From Betaproteobacteria bacterium (GTDB taxonomy: Bacteria > Pseudomonadota > Gammaproteobacteria > Burkholderiales > Burkholderiaceae_A), in NCBI GenBank assembly GCA_016868305.1, contig VGHK01000018.1:1-42951 (forward strand): a stretch of 42,951 nucleotides of DNA, written 5' to 3'. The notes below the pieces were generated by a model. That model did not search any database. It was not told the origin of the DNA and worked only from the letters and a program-made list of their open reading frames with translations. Each line of letters begins with the position of its first letter. The first letter of the stretch is position 1. Of this stretch, positions 28,844-36,114 are shown piece after piece. Made by a program: the position numbers and the translations under genes.

Positions 28844-29645
28844 CCCCAGTAGCCCCAGTATCTCCAGCATTGCGGCGCAGCCCTCGGAACGCGCTAGCGT
28901 GTATGCCCTATTGCAGAAAGAGATCCGCCGTTTCTTAAAGGTTTCGATTCAGACCATCCTGGCACCGATGGTCTCTTCGCTTCTTTTTCTGGTGATTTTT
29001 GCCTTCTTGTTAGAAGGAAGGCTCGAGCCGTTCCCCGGGGTGAGTTATTCGGCATTTCTCGTTCCAGGGCTCGTGATGATGACGCTTCAGCAAAATGCCT
29101 TTGCCAACACCAGTTCCAGCCTCACCCAGAGCAAGATCACCGGTACGCTTATTTTTCTGCTGCTCTCGCCCATGCGCCCCTGGGAATGGCTGGTTGGCTA
29201 CCTGGGCGGGGCTGTGGCCCGAGGCCTGGCCTGTGGGCTCGCGGTCTGGGCTGCCAGCCTCCCGTTTATCGATACCGGAATGTTTCACTGGGGATGGACG
29301 CTGACATTTGCTCTTTTGGCCTGCCTGATCATGGGATCCCTGGGAATCATCGCCGCGCTCTATGCAGAGAAGTGGGACCATGTTGCCGCATTCCAAAACT
29401 TTCTGATCAATCCCCTCACCTTCATGGCCGGGGTGTTTTATTCGGTGCATAACCTGCCGCCCGTCTGGCAGACCATTAGTCACTTCAATCCCTTCTTTTA
29501 TCTCATCGATGGCTTTCGGTATGGCGTCTTCGGCCAGGCCGATGTCTCGCCGTGGTTTAGCCTTTCGGTAGCTATCACCGCCACTGTGGGGCTGCTAGTG
29601 CTTACCCATCAACTCATCGCCCGGGGCTGGCGTATCCGCCACTAG
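28827..29645 (+). CDS. ABC-2 type transporter permease, YadH-like
   Basis: A 272-residue membrane protein with about six hydrophobic segments. It has the ABC-2 layout: an amphipathic start (YALLQKEIRRFLKVSIQTIL), a first membrane span in SSLLFLVIFAFLL, and the family block FLVPGLVMMTLQQNAFANTS. The C-terminal NPLTFMAGVFYSVHNLPP and FNPFFYLIDGFRYG are diagnostic for the YadH/NodJ branch. These permeases work with a separate ATPase (YadG type), but none is adjacent. Overlap with pyrF suggests translational coupling. The exported substrate is unknown. Confidence 0.88.
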   Translation: MLPVHSPSSPSISSIAAQPSERASVYALLQKEIRRFLKVSIQTILAPMVSSLLFLVIFAFLLEGRLEPFPGVSYSAFLVPGLVMMTLQQNAFANTSSSLTQSKITGTLIFLLLSPMRPWEWLVGYLGGAVARGLACGLAVWAASLPFIDTGMFHWGWTLTFALLACLIMGSLGIIAALYAEKWDHVAAFQNFLINPLTFMAGVFYSVHNLPPVWQTISHFNPFFYLIDGFRYGVFGQADVSPWFSLSVAITATVGLLVLTHQLIARGWRIRH

Positions 29646-29649
29646 CCGC

Positions 29650-30546
29650 ATGCCCGTCTCGCATCTGCTGCTGGCCCTGATCATCATGGCAGTCTGGGGG
29701 TTGAACTTCATCGCGATGCGTTGGGCGCTTGACGACGTCGCGCCGCTGACATTCGCGGCCCTGCGGTTCTCCATGGTGCTCGTGCCAATGATCTTTTTTG
29801 TGCCCCGGCCAAAGGTGCCTCTGCGACTGCTGCTTGGCTACGCCTCGAGCTCCTTTAGCCTGCAGTTCTGCCTTTTGTTTATTGCCGTAGCGATCAACAT
29901 GCCCGTGGGACTCACTTCCCTGGTAGTGCAGGGCCAGGTATTTTTCACCATCGTTCTGGCCATGCTCATGCACCAGGATCGGCCCACTCGCTGGCAGATC
30001 ATCGGCGTCTCGGTGGGCACACTCGGCATTGCTGCAGTGGGTGCCGACATTGGCCAGACCATGCCGCTGCTCGCCTTTATGGTCACAGTCTGCGCTGCCT
30101 TTTGCTGGGCAGTGGGCAATACCTTTGTCAAGGCGATGGGCCCAGTCGATGCCATTTCACTGGTGGTATGGGCCTCGCTAATTGCCGCCCTCACCCTGAT
30201 TCCCATCTCTCTGGTCATTGAGGGCACAGCGCCCTGGGGCGTTGCCCTGCGGCTCCTGGCCCAGGGCGATCTGGTCTTCTGGGGCAGCCTGCTCTTTAAC
30301 GCCTTTGGGGCGAGTCTTCTGGGCTACGGCGGCTGGTCCTGGCTGTTGCGCCGACACCCTACCGCGCTTGTTGCCCCTTTCACGCTGCTGGTGCCAGTCT
30401 TTGGGCTGGGATCGGCTGCAGTCATTCTGGGCGAAGGGCTGCTGCCAAGCAGCTGGCCAGGAATCATCATGGTCTTCATTGGTCTGGGCCTCACCCAGGT
30501 ACGCGACCTACGATCTTGGCTCTTCTGGCGTCGCAGAGGCATCTAA
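29650..30546 (+). CDS. DMT-superfamily (EamA) permease
   Basis: A 298-residue inner-membrane protein with about ten hydrophobic segments in two EamA repeats (about 5-135 and 145-285). AVWGLNFIAMRWALDDVAPL and the second-repeat AVGNTFVKAMG are the typical repeat openings. These proteins export or import small metabolites such as amino acids; the substrate is not readable. It is 4 bp after the ABC-2 permease and is probably in the same transcript. Its last 39 nt overlap the convergent ABC exporter. Confidence 0.88.
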   Translation: MPVSHLLLALIIMAVWGLNFIAMRWALDDVAPLTFAALRFSMVLVPMIFFVPRPKVPLRLLLGYASSSFSLQFCLLFIAVAINMPVGLTSLVVQGQVFFTIVLAMLMHQDRPTRWQIIGVSVGTLGIAAVGADIGQTMPLLAFMVTVCAAFCWAVGNTFVKAMGPVDAISLVVWASLIAALTLIPISLVIEGTAPWGVALRLLAQGDLVFWGSLLFNAFGASLLGYGGWSWLLRRHPTALVAPFTLLVPVFGLGSAAVILGEGLLPSSWPGIIMVFIGLGLTQVRDLRSWLFWRRRGI

Positions 30547-32373
30547 GAACTGATGCATGGCCAGGTCGCGATAAAGCGGGCTCTGCTGTAGCAGCTCAGT
30601 ATGGCTTGCCTGCGCAACCCGCCTTCCGGCATCGAGCACCAGTATCTGGTGCGCCTTGCGTACCGTGGAAAGCCGATGGGCCACCACGATGGCACTGCGC
30701 CCAGGCAGCAGTGCCTCTAATGCCTCTTGCACCGCGCGCTCAGACAGGGCATCCAGGGCCGAAGTGGCCTCATCCAAAAGAAGCACCGGTGGGTTGCGCA
30801 ATACCGCACGGGCAATGGCCAGCCGCTGGCGTTGCCCACCAGAGAGGCGCAGGCCACGCTCGCCCAGAAAGGTATCGAAACCTTGCGGCAGCGACTGCAG
30901 AAAAGTATCGGCGTGGGCGGCCTGCGCTGCGGCGATTACCTCTTTATCGGTTGCCTCCAGACGCCCATAACGAATGTTTCCCCAGGCGTTATCGGAAAAA
31001 ATTACTGGTTCTTGGGGCACGAGCCCGATGGCAGCCCGCACAGCGGTATGCCCCCAGTCGTCCAATGGCCGTTCATTCAACAGAATCTGACCGCACTGCG
31101 GCCGATAAAAACCCAGCAGAAGCTGCAGCACCGTTGATTTTCCGGCCCCCGACGGGCCCACCAAGGCAAAGGTCTGTCCCGCAGGCAGGTCAAACGAAAG
31201 ATCGGCGAGGGCCCAGTGGTCTGGCCGCGAGGGATAGGCAAACCAGACGCCCACAAACCGAATGCGAATCGGGGCGAGCAGTTGCGGGGTCTGCTGGGGC
31301 GCCTGATCTGTTTTCACGCCCGGTTCTGCGGTCATCAAGACCACCAGCCGCTCCGTGGCCCCTGCCGCCCGTTGCAGGTCTCCCCAGACCTCGGCCAGCG
31401 CGGCAATCGAGCCGGCCGTCAATACCGCATACAGCACAAACTGGGCAAGCTGGCCTGCAGTCATGGTGCCTGCCACCACCTCACGAGCGCCTAGCCACAA
31501 GACAAAGACGATGACCCCAAAGGCCAAGACAATCGCCACCGCCGTGAGCAAAGAACGCGTGGTGATCCGGCGTCGTGCGGTGATAAAGGCATCTGCAACG
31601 GTCTTGGCATACCGCGCCTGCTCATAGGCTTCACGGCCATAGGCCTGTACGGTGGTCATGGCATTGAGCACCTCACCGGCCAGGGCGCTGGTATCGGCCA
31701 CGCGGTCTTGGCTGTCTTTCGAGACGGCGCGTACTTTTCGGCCTAAAGCAAGCACCGGGAAAATGACCAGGACCAGCAAGACCACCATAAGGCCTGCCAG
31801 AAAAGGGCTTGTCAGCAGCATCATGGTGACGCCGCCGGCAAAGAGCACCAGGCTGCGCAAGGACAGGGAAACGCTCGTGCCGACCAGTGTCTGAACCAGT
31901 GTGGTATCAGCCGTGAGCCGCGACAAGACCTCGCCGGTCTGGAGGGTCTCAAAATAAGCCGGGGGCTGGCGCAACACCTGGGCATAGACGCGTTCGCGCA
32001 GATCGGCCACCACCCGCTCACCGAGCCAAGACATAAAATAAAACCGCAAGGCCGTTGCCACGGCCAGCACCAACGAGACCCCCAAGAGCGCTACAAAGGG
32101 CCTATGCAGCGCCCCGACGTGTTGCAGGCCTTGGTCTATGAGAAGCCGAAAGACATACGGCACAGAAAGGGTGGCAGCCGCCGCAAGTGCAAGGAAGAAA
32201 AAGGCCCAGAACCACTGAGACTTGTAGCCAGCAGCAATCCGCAGAACGGGCGCGAGGGCCCGAACAGCGGGCTTGGGCGCAGCAGCCCTCTGTTCATGCA
32301 TGGGCTTTGCGCCAGCGGCTTGAGGCGCATTGGCCTGGCTTTGGGATGATGACACCGACAGAAAGACCTTCAC
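30508..32373 (-). CDS. ABC exporter, fused membrane and ATPase domains (MsbA-like)
   Basis: A 621-residue half-transporter that should dimerise. After a polar N-terminus of about 45 residues comes a six-span exporter domain (about 50-340), then the ATPase domain: GPSGAGKST (Walker A), QEPVIFSDNAWGNIRYG (Q-loop), LSGGQRQRLAIARAVLRNPP (signature) and LLLDEATSALD (Walker B), with VVAHRLSTV (switch His). It resembles MsbA and lipid or drug exporters of the ABCB class. The substrate cannot be told. The start is given as GTG 32373; an ATG at 32301 is an alternative that trims the unstructured tail. No ribosome site decides it. Confidence 0.9.
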   Translation of the reverse strand: MKVFLSVSSSQSQANAPQAAGAKPMHEQRAAAPKPAVRALAPVLRIAAGYKSQWFWAFFFLALAAAATLSVPYVFRLLIDQGLQHVGALHRPFVALLGVSLVLAVATALRFYFMSWLGERVVADLRERVYAQVLRQPPAYFETLQTGEVLSRLTADTTLVQTLVGTSVSLSLRSLVLFAGGVTMMLLTSPFLAGLMVVLLVLVIFPVLALGRKVRAVSKDSQDRVADTSALAGEVLNAMTTVQAYGREAYEQARYAKTVADAFITARRRITTRSLLTAVAIVLAFGVIVFVLWLGAREVVAGTMTAGQLAQFVLYAVLTAGSIAALAEVWGDLQRAAGATERLVVLMTAEPGVKTDQAPQQTPQLLAPIRIRFVGVWFAYPSRPDHWALADLSFDLPAGQTFALVGPSGAGKSTVLQLLLGFYRPQCGQILLNERPLDDWGHTAVRAAIGLVPQEPVIFSDNAWGNIRYGRLEATDKEVIAAAQAAHADTFLQSLPQGFDTFLGERGLRLSGGQRQRLAIARAVLRNPPVLLLDEATSALDALSERAVQEALEALLPGRSAIVVAHRLSTVRKAHQILVLDAGRRVAQASHTELLQQSPLYRDLAMHQFLDASATPEEPRS

Positions 32374-32473
32374 GAGTGCAGGCCCGAAGGCCCAGGTAAG
32401 AGGAAAACAAAGACGCGATGCGATTATTATGAGGCCTCACCCAGCATGAGACTGTCGATACGAAAGCTTCCCC

Positions 32474-33091
32474 ATGACCCAGCTACTTCTTGGACTCATC
32501 CTTTTTCTTGGTATCCACTCCATGCGAGTCTTTGCCGACGGCCTGCGCACGGCAGCGATTGCTCGTATTGGGCCACTGGGATACAAGGGCGCCTACAGTG
32601 TCATTTCAGTGGTGGGGCTCTTACTCATTATCTCGGGCTACCAGTTCGCCCGGGCAGAACCGGTGGTTCTCTACACGCCCCCGACGGGCATGGCGCATGC
32701 AGCCTCACTGCTCACACTTATTGCCTTCGTGCTGCTCGTAGCCGCCTACATTCCCGGCAACATCTTTCTCAAGAAGGTAAAGCACCCCATGACCATTGGG
32801 GTAAAGACCTGGGCCTTTGCCCATCTGCTGTCCAATGGAAGCCTAGCTGATCTGGTGCTTTTCGGCGGCTTTCTGGTCTGGGCGGTTCTTGTATTTCGAT
32901 CGGCCCGTCGTCGCCCACCCGTCGAAAACCCGGGAATCACTGAGGTGCCGGCGGCGATTGCAGCCCAGCCGAGTTCGATCCTGGGAAGTATGCTCACCCT
33001 GGCTATTGGCGTCGGGGTGTGGGCCTGGTTTGCATTCCAGGGGCATGCGCTTCTCATCGGCGTGGCGCCTTTTGGCAGCGCGGGGCAGTAG
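32474..33091 (+). CDS. NnrU-family membrane protein
   Basis: A 205-residue integral membrane protein with about five hydrophobic segments. FLGIHSMRVFADGLRTA, ARIGPLGYKGAYSVIS and VKHPMTIGVKTWAFAHLLSN are the conserved NnrU blocks. The His-rich positions (IHS, KHP, AHLL) are typical of the family, which is related to heme-binding membrane proteins. NnrU was first noted in denitrification clusters and is also found in non-denitrifiers. No nitrite or nitric oxide reductase is in the window, so a link to denitrification is not supported here. It is divergent from the ABC exporter, 100 bp away. Confidence 0.88.
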   Translation: MTQLLLGLILFLGIHSMRVFADGLRTAAIARIGPLGYKGAYSVISVVGLLLIISGYQFARAEPVVLYTPPTGMAHAASLLTLIAFVLLVAAYIPGNIFLKKVKHPMTIGVKTWAFAHLLSNGSLADLVLFGGFLVWAVLVFRSARRRPPVENPGITEVPAAIAAQPSSILGSMLTLAIGVGVWAWFAFQGHALLIGVAPFGSAGQ

Positions 33092-33156
33092 CGTTCGGCA
33101 GCCAGGGCATCTGCGGTCAGGCAGGTAACTGCGCAGGGGGCGACCCAGGGGATACC

Positions 33157-33189
33157 GTGGTAGCGCCGTGGTGGCGCCGGGGTGGCGCA
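33157..33189 (+). repeat. Three tandem 11-bp repeats upstream of the tRNA
   Basis: GTGGTAGCGCC, GTGGTGGCGCC and GGGGTGGCGCA sit head to tail with one or two changes each. They end 13 bp before the tRNA -10 box, so they cover its -35 region. Possible origins are slippage or a protein-binding site; nothing here decides between them. Confidence 0.7.
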
Positions 33190-33200
33190 CTAACTGGCTT

Positions 33201-33208
33201 GTTATACA
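33201..33208 (+). promoter_or_regulatory. tRNA promoter, extended -10
   Basis: TATACA at 33203-33208 is preceded by TTGT, giving an extended -10 motif (TGnTATACA). It lies 11 bp before the mature tRNA. No good -35 is visible because the spot is taken up by the 11-bp repeats. Confidence 0.55.
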
Positions 33209-33219
33209 ATTCGGTCAAT

Positions 33220-33296
<77 letters not shown>

Positions 33297-33339
33297 CTTT
33301 TTTTCTAGTTCCCTACCCTCCCCCGTTTATTGCTCTAAC

Positions 33340-33447
33340 CCACGCCCGTCGTGCGAAATGGGCGTGGAATTGCCCGTATCGCGAGGAATGCTCTTTAGCA
33401 TGGTGCCTAGGCTTTCGGCGTTGCACTTTTCTCAACGCCTAGCGAAA
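33340..33447. repeat. Two inverted repeats between the tRNA and the cfa remnant
   Basis: CCACGCCC (33340-33347) and GGGCGTGG (33360-33367) form a perfect 8-bp stem with a 12-nt loop. Farther on, CTTTCGGCGTTG pairs with CAACGC and CGAAAG around a 9-nt loop with a four-base bulge (about 33411-33447). Neither is followed by a T-run. The rest of 33297-33457 holds no gene that I can see. Confidence 0.55.
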
Positions 33448-33457
33448 GTCTGCCGCT

Positions 33458-33670
33458 ATGCCAACTGTCTCTATCCATCCCGCTCGACTCATTGAAGACC
33501 TGCTTGCCTCGGCAGGTATTTAGATCAATGGCCACCGTCGCTGCGATATCCAGGTGAAAAGCGATCGGTTTTTCCAGTCGGTGCTTCGTCGCTGGTCACT
33601 CGGCTTAGGAGAGGCCTATATGGAAGGGCCTGGGTGCGAGGGTCTTGCCGCAGAGCCTGCAGCTTGGTAA
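33458..33670 (+). pseudogene. cfa: Degraded N-terminal fragment of cyclopropane-fatty-acyl-phospholipid synthase
   Basis: Reading from the ATG at 33458: LIEDLLASAGI, a TAG at 33521-33523, then INGHRRCDIQVKSDRFFQSV and LRRWSLGLGEAYMEG. In E. coli Cfa the same stretch reads LLSRAGIAING, then DIRVKNPDFFKRVLQEGSLG and LGESYMDGWW. The alignment runs straight through the stop codon, which replaces one residue. Similarity then breaks off after YMEG, and the frame ends at 33670. About 310 of the usual 380 residues, including the whole methyltransferase domain, are missing. This is a decayed remnant and cannot encode an active enzyme. Stop-codon read-through would still give only an N-terminal stub. 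Confidence 0.85.
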
Positions 33671-33738
33671 GGTGTGGTTAAACCTTCCCTAACACCGTTT
33701 CCAAGACTCTGCCCTTTTGGGCTGCGAGGTAAACCACG

Positions 33739-35103
33739 ATGAATGCGCCCCACACCCCTGCGCTGCACCCCGATTTTTCACCCGCTGCTTCTAGCCCCCA
33801 TGAGGCTTCCGCCAACTGGCTGCCCTTTACCGCCAACCGGCGGTTTCAGACCACTGCCGCTGACCGCACCATGGTCTCGGCCCAGGGCAACTACTACACC
33901 AACGCCTCGGGCCACCGGCTGTTTGACTGCCTCTCGGGCATGTGGTGCTGCCCTGCGGGCCACGGGCATCCCAAGCTGGTAGAGGCCTTTACCCAGCAGG
34001 CCAAGACACTCGACTACGCGCCCGCATTTCAGATCAGTAACCCACAGACACTGCGGCTTGCCCAGCGCATCACCGACATGGCACCCAAGGGCATGGGCAA
34101 GGTCTTTTTTGTGAACTCTGGCTCCGAGGCCGTCGACACCGCGCTTAAGATGGCCCTGGGCTATCACCGCATGAAAGGGGAGGCCTCGCGGTTTCGCATG
34201 ATTGGTCGGGAACGCGGCTACCATGGCGTGGGCCTTGGGGGCTTGGCCGTCGGGGGCATTCCCGCCAATCGTAAGATGTTTGGGCCGCTACTCATGCCCG
34301 GCACCGACCACCTGCGTCACCCCTGGAACCCAGAACAGATGGCCTATTCCAAGGGCCAGCCCGACTGGGGCGCAGACCTAGCCCTTGATCTTGAGCGGCT
34401 GGTGGCCCTGCACGATGCCTCATCGATTGCCGCTGTGATTGTGGAGCCCGTACAAGGTTCTACCGGCGTACTGGTGCCCCCCAAAGGCTATCTGCAGAAG
34501 CTTCGTGAGATCTGCACCAGGCACGGTATCTTGCTGATATTCGATGAGGTGATCACGGGCTTTGGCAGGCTCGGCACCCCGTTTGCCGCCCAGTACTTTG
34601 ACGTGCAGCCCGACATGATCACCTTTGCCAAGGCGGTATCAAATGGGGTCGTACCCTTAGGCGGCGTGATTGTGCGCGACGAGATTCAACAGGCCTTTAT
34701 GACCGGCCCGGAGCACATGATCGAGTTTTTCCACGGCTACACCTACTCTGGCCATCCCATGGCCACCGCAGTGGCCAATGCCACGCTCGACCTTTATGCC
34801 GAAGAAGACCTCTTTGCCCGGGCCCAAAAGCTCACGCCGGTTCTGCAAGAGGGTCTGCACAGCCTGAAAGGCACCCCAGGCATTACCGATATTCGCAATA
34901 TTGGTCTCATGGGGGCCATCGATCTTGAGCCCGTGGCCGGTAAGCCCGGTCTGCGGGCGACTCAGGTCTTTGAAAAAGGCCTGCAGTCAGACCTGCTGCT
35001 GCGGTTTACCGCCGACACTCTGGCTTTTTCACCGCCCTTTACGGCAACCGAGTCGGAACTTGCCCAGATGATTGATTCGGTAAAGCGTCTCGTGACGCAG
35101 TAA
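33739..35103 (+). CDS. Class III aminotransferase, omega-amino acid (beta-alanine):pyruvate type
   Basis: A 454-residue PLP transaminase. WLPFTANRRF (27-36), CLSGMWCCPAGHGHPKLVEA, VFFVNSGSEAVDTALKMA and RERGYHGVGLGGLAVGG occur in order, followed by VIVEPVQGSTGV and LLIFDEVITGFGRLGTPFAA. The PLP lysine is in TFAKAVSNGVVPLGG. These features match the beta-alanine/omega-amino acid:pyruvate transaminases of proteobacteria. Preference among beta-alanine, GABA and amines is not readable. No partner such as methylmalonate-semialdehyde dehydrogenase is beside it. A 68-nt gap with a small GCCC-TTTT-GGGC hairpin separates it from the cfa remnant. The last 65 nt overlap the convergent DMT permease. Confidence 0.9.
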   Translation: MNAPHTPALHPDFSPAASSPHEASANWLPFTANRRFQTTAADRTMVSAQGNYYTNASGHRLFDCLSGMWCCPAGHGHPKLVEAFTQQAKTLDYAPAFQISNPQTLRLAQRITDMAPKGMGKVFFVNSGSEAVDTALKMALGYHRMKGEASRFRMIGRERGYHGVGLGGLAVGGIPANRKMFGPLLMPGTDHLRHPWNPEQMAYSKGQPDWGADLALDLERLVALHDASSIAAVIVEPVQGSTGVLVPPKGYLQKLREICTRHGILLIFDEVITGFGRLGTPFAAQYFDVQPDMITFAKAVSNGVVPLGGVIVRDEIQQAFMTGPEHMIEFFHGYTYSGHPMATAVANATLDLYAEEDLFARAQKLTPVLQEGLHSLKGTPGITDIRNIGLMGAIDLEPVAGKPGLRATQVFEKGLQSDLLLRFTADTLAFSPPFTATESELAQMIDSVKRLVTQ

Positions 35104-35998
35104 CCAGGTAGATACCCAGCAGAATGCCGATCCCCCCAACCAGATGAAAGAGTTGGGGGGGTTCGTTCAGAAGCAGCCAGCTCATTACCCCGGTGTACAG
35201 GGGCCCCAGATAGAGCACCATGGCGGTTTTTGCGGCGCCCAACTCGCGCTGCATAAAGGAATACGATAAGTAGGCCAAAAGCCCCGGAAACACGGCCGCA
35301 ATAACCGCAAGCCAAAGGCCCTGCCCGGTAAGGTTCCAGCTATCGAGCAGCACCGCCTCTAGGGCGGTCATTGGCAGCAGCACCAAGACCCCACCCAGAG
35401 TCATTACGAGCAGGCGGCCCATCGGTGAAAACCGACTCTTGCGGGCTTTGAGCCGAATGGAATAGACCGTCCAAGAAGTCGCCGCTGCAAGAACCCAGAG
35501 GTCGCCCACAGAAAAAGTATCGGGAGAAATACGCTCGGGCCGCCCCTGGCTTACGATCCAGACCATGCCCAGCAGGGCCATCACCACCCCAAGCGCCTGC
35601 CGCACCGAAAAAGACTCGCCAAGCGCCCAGACCGAGACTGCAGCAATCATGACAGGCGATAGGGCATATAAGAGCCCGATATTCACAGCCGAGGTGGTCT
35701 GCCCGCCAATGTAGACAAAGGCACCACAGATCCACATTCCCAAGGCCCCCATAATCAGGGCATCGACCACCTCCTCTCGGGTTAAGGGCCAGCGCTGACG
35801 AATCTCCACCCCCGCCATGAAGAGCAGGGCAAGTCCCACCAAAGACCAGCGCAAGAGCGCCAGCATGTGCGGCTCGATCTCGCCCGGGGCCTTACGGGCA
35901 ACATAGTAGTTCATGGTCCAAAAGGCCGGCGTGGTCCATACCAGAATCAGGGCCGCCTTTAGGCGCCAGTTGGTTTGCGGCAGATCAAGACTATTCAT
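35039..35998 (-). CDS. DMT-superfamily (EamA) permease, second copy
   Basis: A 319-residue membrane protein with about ten spans in two EamA repeats, opening LILVWTTPAFWTMNYYVARKA and, in the second half, LWVLAAATSWTVYSIRLKARKS (quoted only in part: LAAATSWTVYSI). It is only distantly similar to the other DMT permease here, so the two are not a recent duplication. The substrate is unknown. The start may be ATG 35998 or ATG 36013; neither has a ribosome site. Its 3' 65 nt lie antisense to the end of the aminotransferase gene. Confidence 0.87.
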   Translation of the reverse strand: MNSLDLPQTNWRLKAALILVWTTPAFWTMNYYVARKAPGEIEPHMLALLRWSLVGLALLFMAGVEIRQRWPLTREEVVDALIMGALGMWICGAFVYIGGQTTSAVNIGLLYALSPVMIAAVSVWALGESFSVRQALGVVMALLGMVWIVSQGRPERISPDTFSVGDLWVLAAATSWTVYSIRLKARKSRFSPMGRLLVMTLGGVLVLLPMTALEAVLLDSWNLTGQGLWLAVIAAVFPGLLAYLSYSFMQRELGAAKTAMVLYLGPLYTGVMSWLLLNEPPQLFHLVGGIGILLGIYLVTASRDALPNQSSGQVPTRLP

Positions 35999-36114
35999 AA
36001 GAAAATAGCCCATTCTAATGACGTCACCACCATATCCCTTGCGGCCCGGCATCGCGTCAAGAGCCTAGCCCTTACCTGTCACCGTTAGCGCCCTCCTGTA
36101 ACACGCTCTTTATT

